Assembly: GCA_965198095.1 (NCBI GenBank)
Contig: OZ240239.1
Location: forward strand, 62,001-126,000
DNA: 64,000 nucleotides
DNA from: CBDFJH01 sp965198095
Lineage (GTDB): Bacteria > Latescibacterota > UBA2968 > GCA-2709665
Reading direction: 5' to 3'
Shown here: positions 42,328 to 50,847 of the stretch, one piece after another
How positions within the stretch are numbered: the stretch's first letter is position 1
Layout of the letters: every line of letters starts with the position of its first letter
Notes under the pieces: model-generated
The model's input: the letters and a program-made list of their open reading frames with translations, nothing else
The model's database searches: none
Told to the model about the DNA's origin: nothing
Position numbers and translations under genes: made by a program

Positions 42328-42349
42328 ACGCTCTGTTTGAACAGAGCGT
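42328..42349. promoter_or_regulatory. 22-bp perfect palindrome, possible operator
   Basis: ACGCTCTGTT-TG-AACAGAGCGT lies in the divergent gap between the sulfatase and the 42471 dehydrogenase, 12 bp before a -35-like box. A DNA-binding repressor site is likely; the TTTTT that follows (42356) allows a terminator as the alternative. Confidence 0.45.
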
Positions 42350-42361
42350 CTTCGATTTTTC

Positions 42362-42389
42362 TTGATCGCCTCATCGGATGAAATAATAT
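42362..42389 (+). promoter_or_regulatory. Possible promoter for the 42471-46413 plus-strand genes
   Basis: TTGATC, 16 bp, TAATAT, ending about 80 bp before the ATG at 42471. Each box matches consensus at four of six positions. Confidence 0.35.
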
Positions 42390-42470
42390 TAGCCATCACC
42401 AACCCTAACCAGGTGATTTTGAAGGGAAAAACGTCAAATCTCCAGGAGGCTTCCTGAACAGGAGAGGACG

Positions 42471-43520
42471 ATGAATCCGATAAAGACGGCGGTTGTGGGC
42501 TGCGGCAACATTTCAGCACGCCATCTGAGTTTGCTGACAGCCTCAGACCGGTTCGACGTGATCGGCGTCGCCGACATCGTGGAGGAGCGGGCCAGGAACC
42601 GTGCCGTCGAGTTCGGCGTCCCACGCTGGACCTCCGACTATCGGGCGTTGATGTCGGATGAAGCGGTCGATGCAGTCTGGGTGCTCACACCGCCTTACCG
42701 CCACGCCGAAGTGTCCGTTTCGGCACTGCGGGCCGGCAAGCACGTCTTCTGCGAGAAACCCATGGCCAAGACCCGCGAGGAGTGCCGCGCCATTCACGAG
42801 GCCGCGGAGGCGAGTGGATCCGTCTTCCTGCTGGGCTATCCCATGCGTCACTCGCCCGACGCCCTCAACCTGCGCGCGCTCATCCGGAGTGGCCGGATAG
42901 GTCGCCCCGTCTTCTTCCGCGACGTCTGGGCGCTCTGCAAAGGCTCGCCCAGTCCTGCCATCCACGACGCGGAGCAGGGCGGTGGCGTATTGTACGAACA
43001 CACCCACTGGATCGACTTCGTCAACTTTGTGTTTGGCCCGGTTGAGAAGGTCTACGCCTCGATGCGGCACCTGAAACCGGATCCCACGACGGCAGACGAT
43101 ACGCTGATCGCCATTCTGGACTATGCCTCAGGAGATCAGGCCGTCTGGTCGGAGTCGTGGGCCGCACCGGGCATGGGTTGGAAACCGGGGCGCATCGGCC
43201 GTCACGTCCGCCCCACGTTGGACGTGATCGGTCCGAAAGGGTCTCTCCATTTCCCCGATCCGGAAGGGCGACGCGTGCTTTCCCTTTACGAGAACAGGAA
43301 TCCGGACTTCACGCCGGTCCGGCAGTGGAAATGGGAAGAGGATTGGGGGGTCAACGCAGAGGCGTTTTCTTCGGAACACAACCACTTCTACGACTGTATC
43401 CGAAATGGGACTCGGCCGATCTGCACCGCCCTGGACGGCCTCGCGGCGATCGCGGTGGCTGAATCGATCATCGAGTCGAGCCGGACCGGTCTTCCCGTGC
43501 ATCTGCGGCAGCCCCTTTAG
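42471..43520 (+). CDS. Gfo/Idh/MocA family oxidoreductase, fourth type
   Basis: 349 aa, ATG at 42471 with ACAGGAGAGG upstream. Rossmann motif VVGCGNIS (residues ~8-15), VLTPPYRHAEVSVSALRAGK, HVFCEKPMAKT (EKP), GYPMRHSPDALNLRALIRSG with a catalytic-type Lys/His region, and EQGGGVLYEHTHWIDFVNFV, where the His-x-x-D pair matches the usual active-site HxxD of the family. C-terminal domain includes IGPKGSLHFPD. First gene of a plus-strand run followed 10 bp later by the maleate-isomerase-like gene. Substrate unknown. Confidence 0.85.
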   Translation: MNPIKTAVVGCGNISARHLSLLTASDRFDVIGVADIVEERARNRAVEFGVPRWTSDYRALMSDEAVDAVWVLTPPYRHAEVSVSALRAGKHVFCEKPMAKTREECRAIHEAAEASGSVFLLGYPMRHSPDALNLRALIRSGRIGRPVFFRDVWALCKGSPSPAIHDAEQGGGVLYEHTHWIDFVNFVFGPVEKVYASMRHLKPDPTTADDTLIAILDYASGDQAVWSESWAAPGMGWKPGRIGRHVRPTLDVIGPKGSLHFPDPEGRRVLSLYENRNPDFTPVRQWKWEEDWGVNAEAFSSEHNHFYDCIRNGTRPICTALDGLAAIAVAESIIESSRTGLPVHLRQPL

Positions 43521-43530
43521 GAGCGTCAAC

Positions 43531-44259
43531 GTGTGGAGAGCAAGAATCGGCGTCCTCTACCCCGGCAACGGCCTGCTGGACCACGAGTACTGGGCGTTCG
43601 CGCCGGACGGCGTCGGCGTGTTCATGACCCGGACCGCACTGCATCAGAGAGACGACTCGGTCAAGAGCGCCATCGCGCTCGCCGAAACGCCCGACATCGA
43701 ACAGACGGCGATGCGCTACACGATCGACCTCAGCAGCATTGCCTATGCCTGCACGACCTTCAGCTTCATAAGAGGCGTGGGCGGTGACGTGGACATCATC
43801 GACAGGATCCAAAGGGCGACCGGGGTCCCGGCCACAACCAGTTCCACGGCGGCGGTCAAAGCGCTGCGCTCTGTAGACGCGAACCGCGTCGCGGTCGTCA
43901 CACCCTATCTCGACGAGATCAACGACAAGCTTCGGGACTTCCTGGAAGAGAGCGGGTTCGAAGTCGTCGGCATCAGGGGCATGCAGCTCGACAGCGATGA
44001 CATCGCACTCGTGCCGTCGAGTGAAGTCGCGCAGTTCGTTAGAAGCAGTCCCCTCAACGGTGCCGACGCGGTCTTCGTCAGCTGTACCAACTTCGCCACG
44101 GCCGACATTCTGGATGCGCTGGAACAGGATGTGGGCCTGCCCGTGCTCTCGGCCAACCAGGTGACCATGTGGGAGGCGCTCAACCTTGCGGGCCTGAGAC
44201 CGATCAAGCCTGGCGTCGGCTCGCTCTATGCGCCGTCCCGGGTCCCGGATCACACCTGA
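43531..44259 (+). CDS. Maleate isomerase / arylmalonate decarboxylase-like (Asp/Glu racemase superfamily)
   Basis: 242 aa, GTG at 43531 with TTTAGGAG upstream; the previous gene ends 10 bp earlier. N-terminal RIGVLYPGNGLLDHEYW, then two cysteines in the expected catalytic positions: Cys74 in AYACTTFSFIRG and Cys185 in VSCTNFATAD. The length fits maleate cis-trans isomerase and the EutA-like ectoine-utilisation proteins. A cofactor-independent cis-trans isomerisation, racemisation or decarboxylation is expected, with the two Cys as acid/base pair. It sits 13 bp before an M24 ectoine-hydrolase-like gene, the same neighbours as in ectoine-utilisation loci (EutA/EutD), so a role in a related pathway is possible; no other eut/doe genes are nearby. 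Confidence 0.75.
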   Translation: MWRARIGVLYPGNGLLDHEYWAFAPDGVGVFMTRTALHQRDDSVKSAIALAETPDIEQTAMRYTIDLSSIAYACTTFSFIRGVGGDVDIIDRIQRATGVPATTSSTAAVKALRSVDANRVAVVTPYLDEINDKLRDFLEESGFEVVGIRGMQLDSDDIALVPSSEVAQFVRSSPLNGADAVFVSCTNFATADILDALEQDVGLPVLSANQVTMWEALNLAGLRPIKPGVGSLYAPSRVPDHT

Positions 44260-44272
44260 AAGGAGTCGTGAT

Positions 44273-45427
44273 ATGGCGTCCACACCCAACCTTTCGTTCA
44301 GCCCAAAAGAGTACCAGGACCGAGTGAGACGTGTGAGGCAGTCCATGGCCGACCGGAAGCTGGACGCGCTGCTCGTGCATCACTTTCCCAACATCTGCTA
44401 CCTGAGCGGCTATCAGTCATTCAACAACTATGACTATTACGTCCTGCTCCTGCCGCTCGACGGCGAGCCCGCCCTGATCCTGTGGCACTCCGAGCTGGGA
44501 AACGCGCGGGTGAGCGCGTGGATCACGAAGACATTCACGTTCGAGACCCGAGGGGACCCCGTTGCCCTCACGATCGACGCGCTGAACGAATACGGACTGG
44601 GCAACAAACGCCTCGGCCTGGAGTTGAACACGGGAAATCTGACGGTCCGGAGCTACCGGCGGATCGTGGACGCCCTGCCCGAGGCCACGATCGTGGACTG
44701 CGCCGACCTGGTAGAGGGGCACCGGACCCTCAAGTCACCCGCGGAGGTGGCCTGTATCCGCCAGGCCGCGGCCATCACCGACGCCGGCATGGACGCGGCC
44801 GTCGAGGCCGCACACGCGGGCGCGAGCGACCAGGAGATCGCGGCCGCGGCCTATCGAACGCTCATATCGGCAGGAAGCGAATACATGTGCCTGCAGCCGG
44901 TTGTCTGCGCCGGCCCGCTCGCGGGCATCCCGCACGGCAACCACCGCCGTGTCACCGTAAAGGAAGGCGAGACGATTCTGCTCGAGCTGAGCGGATGCGT
45001 CCACCGCTACAATGCCCCCCTGATGCGGGCCGTCGTCATCGGACCGCCGAATGAGACCGTCAAGCGCATGGCCGACGCGATCCTGGAGACCCTCAACGCC
45101 GTCGTCGATGCCATGCAGCCGGGACGAACCTTCAACGAAGCGGCGGAGATCGGTGAGGCGGCCATCGCCAAGGCCGGCCCGGAGATGATCTTCCATCACT
45201 CCTTCGCCTATTCCGTCGGGCTCGGCTTCCCGCCGACCTGGGCGGACTGCCCCGTTCGGGTGATGAAGGGGGACCCGACCCGCTTCGAGCCCGGCATGGT
45301 CCTTCACCTGCCGATCTCGCTTCGTGATGCAGGGCGGTATGGGGTCGCGATGAGCGAAACGGTCGTGATTTCCGAAGACGGAAACGAGGTCGTGACGAAG
45401 CTCGACAGGAGATTGTTCGAGCGTTAG
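44273..45427 (+). CDS. M24 family hydrolase, creatinase/ectoine-hydrolase-like, non-metal type
   Basis: 384 aa, ATG at 44273 after GAAAGGAG. N-terminal creatinase-type domain (LDALLVHHFPNICYLSGYQS, residues ~29-48), then a pita-bread fold (HRTLKSPAEVACIRQAAAIT, ILLELSGCVHRYNAPLMRAV, FHHSFAYSVGLGFPP, MVLHLPI, AMSETVVIS). The usual M24 metal ligands are changed: the two Asp become Glu and Pro (LLELSG; YNAPLMR instead of Y-x-S-D-x-T-R). This matches the metal-independent creatinase / ectoine hydrolase branch rather than aminopeptidase P. It probably hydrolyses a C-N bond in a small cyclic or amidine compound. Adjacent to the maleate-isomerase-like gene. Confidence 0.75.
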   Translation: MASTPNLSFSPKEYQDRVRRVRQSMADRKLDALLVHHFPNICYLSGYQSFNNYDYYVLLLPLDGEPALILWHSELGNARVSAWITKTFTFETRGDPVALTIDALNEYGLGNKRLGLELNTGNLTVRSYRRIVDALPEATIVDCADLVEGHRTLKSPAEVACIRQAAAITDAGMDAAVEAAHAGASDQEIAAAAYRTLISAGSEYMCLQPVVCAGPLAGIPHGNHRRVTVKEGETILLELSGCVHRYNAPLMRAVVIGPPNETVKRMADAILETLNAVVDAMQPGRTFNEAAEIGEAAIAKAGPEMIFHHSFAYSVGLGFPPTWADCPVRVMKGDPTRFEPGMVLHLPISLRDAGRYGVAMSETVVISEDGNEVVTKLDRRLFER

Positions 45428-45555
45428 GCAGGACCGGTCCCTCGATGCACGCGCGAGCATCTTTTCACCGGGCACGCGGACGGTCGGGGCTCTTGTTTCA
45501 CGTATATCGTTGAATCACCCACGGGCTGAACGAAAATCAACGAGGGAACAAACGT

Positions 45556-46413
45556 ATGAACCTTTCAGTGAGACATCAGCGAAGACACGCCGAAGGCCGT
45601 GAGATTGCAGAAGATGAGAGCGGGTTTGGGTTTGTCACCCGCAACATCGACGTCGAAGTTCACGAGATCGCGCTGGTCCTGGTCGACTGCTGGAATACGG
45701 GATGGGGGCCCGAGCCCCGGGCCCCCGAAATGGGCTGGCTCCCCGAGATCTGGGGCTGCTGGGAAGACCACCGAAGATCCAAGGAGATCATCAACAACTT
45801 TATCGTCCCGGCTCGTGCTGCCGCCCGGGAAGCGGGCATGACCGTCGTACACGCACCCTCGCCGGAGGTGGCTCGAAAGTATGCGCTTGACGAAAGATAC
45901 AGGCCCAAGTCACCGACGCCTGCGCCGGTCGAGGCCGACTGGCCCCCGCCGGAATGGGTTCGGGAGATGAGACTGCATCGAAGGTGGGAGTCGAGGGGAA
46001 AGGCGTGGTCGGACGCATACGCGACGTGGAACGGGCCCCACAAGGATATCGCGCCCCCGCTGAAACCGGGCGAGGATGAATTCGTCGTGGCGACCGGCGA
46101 TGAGCTCCACGCGATCTGTAAGGAGCGCCGCGCGCGCTACCTGCTCTATGCCGGATTCGCGCTGAACTGGTGCGTCCTGCTTCGGGACTACGGCTGGCTC
46201 GGGATGTGTCTGCCCTTCGGTCGGTACGGCTATCAGGGGATCATCCTCCGGGACGCCACCGGGGCCGTCGAGACCCATTTGACCTACCGGGGGCGCGGGA
46301 TGCAGTCCGCATTCGAGCAGTGGTTCGAGGTTCAGTCGGCCTACACCATGTCCACGGCGGATTTCATTTCGTCCTGCAATGCGGTCACGGATAGGATCCA
46401 AGCCGCTGTTTGA
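45556..46413 (+). CDS. Isochorismatase-like cysteine hydrolase
   Basis: 285 aa, ATG at 45556 with GAGGGAAC upstream. The Asp-Lys-Cys triad of the family is visible: Asp44 in ALVLVDCWN, a Lys in the central region, and the nucleophile Cys in YAGFALNWCVLLRDYG followed by a GIILRDATGAVE block (usually DA in this family). The middle holds an unusual Trp/Pro-rich insertion (residues ~115-160), making the protein longer than the typical ~200 aa. Family members hydrolyse amides or imidic esters. It is the last gene of the plus-strand run and converges on RraA-like gene at 46470. Confidence 0.75.
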   Translation: MNLSVRHQRRHAEGREIAEDESGFGFVTRNIDVEVHEIALVLVDCWNTGWGPEPRAPEMGWLPEIWGCWEDHRRSKEIINNFIVPARAAAREAGMTVVHAPSPEVARKYALDERYRPKSPTPAPVEADWPPPEWVREMRLHRRWESRGKAWSDAYATWNGPHKDIAPPLKPGEDEFVVATGDELHAICKERRARYLLYAGFALNWCVLLRDYGWLGMCLPFGRYGYQGIILRDATGAVETHLTYRGRGMQSAFEQWFEVQSAYTMSTADFISSCNAVTDRIQAAV

Positions 46414-46469
46414 ACCTGCCCGAAGGGTTCCGGTGCGCCGTGCGGCCGCGCAGACGTCCGCCGCAACCC

Positions 46470-47165
46470 CTACATGATTCGGTATCGCGCGAACGCCTCT
46501 ACGGCGCTCATCCCTGCCTCGATCGCCTTCTTCACCTGCTTCTCCCCCCTCGCCTTCTCCAAGGCCCGGGTAAACGCCTCTTCTTCCGCGCCCCGAGGGA
46601 TCACGCACACGCCGTCCCGGTCTCCGAACAGGATGTCGCCCGGATCGATGGCCGCCTCTCCGATCTCGACCCGGATCCTGAAATCGAGGACCTTGCCCCG
46701 AGGCGCCTGGTCCTGGGCATAGCATCCGTAGGAGAAGGTCGGAAACCCGAGTTCCAGAATCCCTGCGGTATCCCGGGAGTATCCATCCAAGACCGCCCCG
46801 ACCGCACCCAGGCGGATCGCCCGTGTCGTCATCAGCTCCCCCCAGAGGGCGTAACGGGGTGAGGCGCCCGCGCAGACGTAGACTTCGTTCGGCTTCAGAT
46901 CGTCGAGCGCTTCGAGCATCAGACCGAACGGCTTGGCCAGAACCGCGTCGGCGTCGGTGGCGGAGACGACCTCGAAACAGTCTCCTTCCAGGACGGTCAT
47001 CGCCCGCCCCACCGTCACCATCTCGGCGTCCAGAGGCTGTACCTGCGGAGGCAGAAACTGATGCGTCAGGCCCATCTTGTCCATCACGTCCCCCACGACG
47101 GCCGTGTAGAGCTCCTTTCGCGCGAGCTCGAAGAGCTCGTCATCACTGTTCCACAACGTTGCCAT
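46470..47165 (-). CDS. RraA-like protein (4-hydroxy-4-methyl-2-oxoglutarate aldolase family)
   Basis: 231 aa; ATG at 47165 (MATLWNSDD), GGGGAGA upstream. The start is set by the family N-terminus; longer frames extend into the propeller gene. LYTAVVGDVMDKMGL, RLGAVGAVLDGYSRDTAGIL (the G-x-x-x-D-G-x-x-R-D divalent-metal/substrate motif) and DRDGVCVIP near the end identify the RraA/HMG-aldolase fold. Such proteins are either class II pyruvate aldolases or RNase E modulators; in a catabolic context the aldolase role is more likely. It is the last gene of the long minus-strand run. Confidence 0.85.
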   Translation of the reverse strand: MATLWNSDDELFELARKELYTAVVGDVMDKMGLTHQFLPPQVQPLDAEMVTVGRAMTVLEGDCFEVVSATDADAVLAKPFGLMLEALDDLKPNEVYVCAGASPRYALWGELMTTRAIRLGAVGAVLDGYSRDTAGILELGFPTFSYGCYAQDQAPRGKVLDFRIRVEIGEAAIDPGDILFGDRDGVCVIPRGAEEEAFTRALEKARGEKQVKKAIEAGMSAVEAFARYRIM

Positions 47166-47229
47166 AAACAGTCTCCCCGCTTTTTTTCCTGCCTGCCTCG
47201 CTCGCGGCGACAGGCCGCTTCTCCGTTCG

Positions 47230-48789
47230 CTATTTGAAAGCGAACGAATACAACGATGCGTCGCGCATGAAGAACCGCAGGCGCAGCGGCCCGGAATGTG
47301 GGATACCAGGCTTTCCCTTCCACGTCGCCGTCGTCTGAGTGCTGTCTCCCGAAAAGGTGTCGCACTCCGCCCGCGAGCACCCCGCCAGCACGCGGTCCGC
47401 GGCGTCCGTGACCTCCACCTCGATGCTGCCACCTTTGCCGCAGGCCGCATTCAGAACGAGACGGTCACCCTCCGTGTGGAGCGGCCGCGTAATCAGGATG
47501 CCTTCCCGGGTCGATCCCGCGTCCAGCGAAACGAACCGGTCCTTCCTGAGCTTGGCCAATCCCAGGCCGTATCCGACCTCGTCCAGGCTTTTCGCCTCAG
47601 GAACGTCGAGCTCCTCCCGAGCCCCGGTGATCCACCAGTCGTGGTGATTCTTCGCGCCCCCATAGTAGACAAACAGCTCGTCCCCGACGGTGACCGGGAC
47701 GTTGGGAATGTTCACCATGTGGCGATCCCACGCGTCCGGGCTCGGGGCCAGCCAGGGCTGGCGCTGGTTCAGCTGGCGCCAGTTCCATCCGTCGCGACTG
47801 TAGACGAGCCGCACGTCCAGCGTGTTTCGAACTTCGTGAATCACGTTGAGAAACCCGACGTAGACGTCTCCCATCCGGAGCGGCGCCATGCCGTAGAAAG
47901 TTTCATCCAGGTTGTCGTCCAGATCATCCGGCGCCAGAATGAGCTGCGGAAGCGACCAGTGGATCAGATCGCTGCTCACCAGCTTGAACACCCTGCGCCG
48001 GTTCATGCGCGAGAAATCGTCGGGAAAGATCGGCCTCAGGAAGCTGATCGTGCTGGGTCGATCCTCCGGCATCGCGATTCCGCCCGCTTTGGGATGCCGA
48101 CTCGTCAGGCAATAAAGCCCAGAGTCCACGTCCGCGGTCAGGATCAAAACATCGCCCAGGTTCGGACCGAACCGGCCGCAGTTCGGGGTCCGATCCATCG
48201 GCGTCCACGAGATCCCGTCCCCCGAATGGGCGATCTCGATCTGCTTTCCCTGGCTCCCCGGAAAGCGGCGGTCGTAGACCACCTTGTAGCGCTTCCCAGG
48301 ATCCGACTCGAGCGGGTCGTCCAGGATCGTGGCCGCGTGGACCGTTCCGAAATCGGGATCCCCGAAGACGACGTTCGTCTTGCGTCCGTCGACCGCCAGG
48401 TGATCCAGCTCCGGTTTCACCCAGTTCAATCCGTCTTCGGAACGGGCATAACAGATCTGGCTCTTGTAGGGATCCCCGTGAATGCTTCGGGGAAGCCCTG
48501 TCCCACCGTCCCGCCTGCCGTGAGTCGCGAAATCCTGCGGATCGAAGTGCCAGTCCTCGTACCAGCACCTGAATTCACCGGAAGCCTCGTCTCGAAAGAC
48601 GTTCCACGTGTTGCAGGTAAAGTACGGGACGCCCTCCCACGGCCGGTCCTTCCTGACCAGGGGCCCCGGGACCTTCTCCGGGGAGTGAACCGTCCGGGTC
48701 ACATCCTGGATCTGTTCGATAAACAGGTTGTCGAAGAAGGTGTTCGTCACCTTCCCGACGTGCAGCATCGTACTGTCCATCCTGATCAT
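47230..48789 (-). CDS. Propeller glycosidase-like protein, divergent paralogue 6
   Basis: 519 aa, ATG at 48789 after AGAGGAGC. The same superfamily as the five in the first 20 kb but clearly distant: NTFFDNLFIEQIQDVTR (residues ~15-31) replaces the FFDD motif, then RTVHSPEKVPGPLV, FRCWYEDW, SLPQLILAPDDLDDNLDETF, YGMAPLRMGDVYVGF, LVYSRDGWNWRQLN, and the C-terminal AECDTFSGDSTQTTATWKGK and MRDASLYSFAFK. The C-terminal beta-sandwich is best conserved. It is 44 bp downstream of transporter D, unlike the other paralogues which sit next to TonB cassettes, so a separate substrate is likely. Confidence 0.7.
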   Translation of the reverse strand: MIRMDSTMLHVGKVTNTFFDNLFIEQIQDVTRTVHSPEKVPGPLVRKDRPWEGVPYFTCNTWNVFRDEASGEFRCWYEDWHFDPQDFATHGRRDGGTGLPRSIHGDPYKSQICYARSEDGLNWVKPELDHLAVDGRKTNVVFGDPDFGTVHAATILDDPLESDPGKRYKVVYDRRFPGSQGKQIEIAHSGDGISWTPMDRTPNCGRFGPNLGDVLILTADVDSGLYCLTSRHPKAGGIAMPEDRPSTISFLRPIFPDDFSRMNRRRVFKLVSSDLIHWSLPQLILAPDDLDDNLDETFYGMAPLRMGDVYVGFLNVIHEVRNTLDVRLVYSRDGWNWRQLNQRQPWLAPSPDAWDRHMVNIPNVPVTVGDELFVYYGGAKNHHDWWITGAREELDVPEAKSLDEVGYGLGLAKLRKDRFVSLDAGSTREGILITRPLHTEGDRLVLNAACGKGGSIEVEVTDAADRVLAGCSRAECDTFSGDSTQTTATWKGKPGIPHSGPLRLRFFMRDASLYSFAFK

Positions 48790-48833
48790 GTTTTGCTCCT
48801 CTGCGAAGGTTCAAACAGGCCTGTTCTGCAGTC

Positions 48834-50819
48834 TCACCACTGTTCGTGCACGGTATGAGCCGTCCCGTATCCACGAACGAACGGGAAAAACGTGATGTCC
48901 ACCAGCTTGGATGCCCATATGCCCACCAGGTAGCCGAAGACAATCCCGTACCAGAACGGGATCGAGCGCCGGTAGAGGCTCACACCCCCGACTCGGAGGA
49001 CGATGAACTTCGGCAGCCACACCAGAAACGCGCTGAATCCGTAATTGGTAGGAAAGGCCACGCCCAGCGGATGGATCGGCCAGGCGGCATATCGGGAAGC
49101 CAGAATGGTGAGCAGGACTGCCTCGATCCCACCGAGAATCCAGACAAAAAGCTTTTCGGAATCGAAATAAGTCAGCTCGGTCCCCTCGATCGTGGGGATC
49201 TGATTCTGCATCCCGATCCAGACACCGGGCATGCCGACGTTCATCCCGCCCCAGGTGTGGACGTTGGAGACGTTCGCCCAGCACTGGACGGTATATCCTA
49301 CGAGCAGGGAGACCGGCAGGGTCAAGAAAATTAACGGATGGCGCTTGAGGGCATTCCCCAGCATGCGGAAGACGTGGGCCGTGGCCGGGATCGAGAGCAT
49401 CCGAATCGGATGCCCGGCGAGCCCGTGCCGATCCACGATCATCATCCCGATCAGGTTGCGCGGCGAGAAGTCGGCCGTCCCGAGGATCGATTTCAGGATC
49501 AACACGCCTTTGTTGCCGGGAACGCGCAGGAACACGAATCCGGTGGCCGCGGCATACTTTGCCATGCCGAAGTAGATGATGAAGAGGAGCGTCATCTGTA
49601 GCAGGGCGACCGGCACGTTGAACCCAACGGAGACGAACCAGCCGAGGAGAAAGCACGCGGACGCCAGAAATCCGAGCCACGCCACACGGTAAGAAACCGG
49701 CACACCGTCGTCTTCCGATCGACGACTTGAAAACGCCATCCGGAACGTCTCCTTCAGGTGGCCCCGGGCCACCCAGACAGACCAGACCACGAGCACCACC
49801 AGCGCTCCGTGCGCCTCCAGCGTCAAAATCTCCCTCGGCGTGGCCGGCTGCCCTTCCAGCCCGACACTGAATCCCGTCCGATTCATGATTCCCTCTTTCA
49901 CGATGTTCAGCACGTAGAAGAACCAGAAGTTGAACAGGATATTCAGCGGACAGTGGTAGGCCAGCCCCATCAAGAAGGGGTGCACACGCACGTTGAACGG
50001 CGGAAAATCCCGGGCGACCGGAATATCGTTGTACATGCGATGTTCCATCACGCGAATCTTGGGCAGATCCAGGATGAAGTAGCCGGCGATGTCGTAGCAG
50101 ATCTTGCCGAACATACAGGCGAACCCGATCCAGAAGATCCTGTTCCTGAAGATATCGGGCACCCGCCTCCCCTCCGACGCGTTCAGAAGTTCGAGTGGGA
50201 AGTGAGCCAGGGGGAAGGCCAGCCGCTCCTTCTCGGCCCACTGTTTGAAGAAGAGCACGCTCGCAAAGAACCCCGCCATCACCAGACTCAACGTCCCGAT
50301 AAACCACCAGTAAAGCTTGGTAAACCACGCGCCCCAGGGGATCGATTCGCCCGGTTTCAACCCCAGGTAGAACAGGTCGACGGCCGGATCCCCCTGCCCG
50401 AAAAACAGGAAACCGGGCATGTGGGGCCCCACGACCTCCCAGAATCGGTCCTCCGACGACGAGAAATAGGCCGGACCCGTGATGTCCGCCACCATCTTCC
50501 CGACGAGTCCCAGGCCCGGAAGCGTCCCGACGAGCCAGGCCATCCCGAAAATCATCAACAGCTCGGTCCGGGTCAGGGCGAACCGGAACCGGGTCAGCTT
50601 CATCAACAGATAGATGCCGACCCAGGCCACGAACATGATCTGCGCCGTCGCGGGCATGAAGCTCCGCACCAGGCCCCTGCCGTAATTTTCTGCGAAGAGA
50701 CACAGAGCCACGATCGTGATCAGTCCCAGAAGAAACGCCCGAGGCGTGACCTGTTCGGGAGGCTGCTGAATGGAAGGTTCGGGCCGAACCTTTTTTGGTG
50801 ATCTCTCGATTTGTTCCAT
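48834..50819 (-). CDS. Multi-span membrane protein, DUF6785-type putative transporter D
   Basis: 661 aa, ATG at 50819 with AAAGG upstream. Family motifs complete: RAFLLGLITIVALCLFAENY, GRGLVRSFMP, GTLPGLGLVGKMVADITGPA, AYHCPLNILFNFWFFYVLNI, SVWVARGHLKETFRMAF, AKYAAATGFVFLRVPGNKGV, SAFLVWLPKFIVLRVGGVSL and YRRSIPFWYG, then VRGYGTAHTVHEQW. It is very similar to transporter E next to it (28-bp gap), so the pair is a tandem duplication. Tandem pairs of this family recur in the window, which may mean a heteromeric complex or two related substrates. Confidence 0.7.
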   Translation of the reverse strand: MEQIERSPKKVRPEPSIQQPPEQVTPRAFLLGLITIVALCLFAENYGRGLVRSFMPATAQIMFVAWVGIYLLMKLTRFRFALTRTELLMIFGMAWLVGTLPGLGLVGKMVADITGPAYFSSSEDRFWEVVGPHMPGFLFFGQGDPAVDLFYLGLKPGESIPWGAWFTKLYWWFIGTLSLVMAGFFASVLFFKQWAEKERLAFPLAHFPLELLNASEGRRVPDIFRNRIFWIGFACMFGKICYDIAGYFILDLPKIRVMEHRMYNDIPVARDFPPFNVRVHPFLMGLAYHCPLNILFNFWFFYVLNIVKEGIMNRTGFSVGLEGQPATPREILTLEAHGALVVLVVWSVWVARGHLKETFRMAFSSRRSEDDGVPVSYRVAWLGFLASACFLLGWFVSVGFNVPVALLQMTLLFIIYFGMAKYAAATGFVFLRVPGNKGVLILKSILGTADFSPRNLIGMMIVDRHGLAGHPIRMLSIPATAHVFRMLGNALKRHPLIFLTLPVSLLVGYTVQCWANVSNVHTWGGMNVGMPGVWIGMQNQIPTIEGTELTYFDSEKLFVWILGGIEAVLLTILASRYAAWPIHPLGVAFPTNYGFSAFLVWLPKFIVLRVGGVSLYRRSIPFWYGIVFGYLVGIWASKLVDITFFPFVRGYGTAHTVHEQW

Positions 50820-50847
50820 AACCTTTACAGGTTATGCTTCACCTGTT

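Noticed and set aside
45428..45555. Possible tRNA or small gene between the M24 and isochorismatase-like genes
   Set aside because: No cloverleaf and no credible frame; treated as a plain spacer.
48811..50703. 630-aa minus-strand frame
   Set aside because: Shadow of transporter D in another frame; the 48834-50819 frame has the family motifs.
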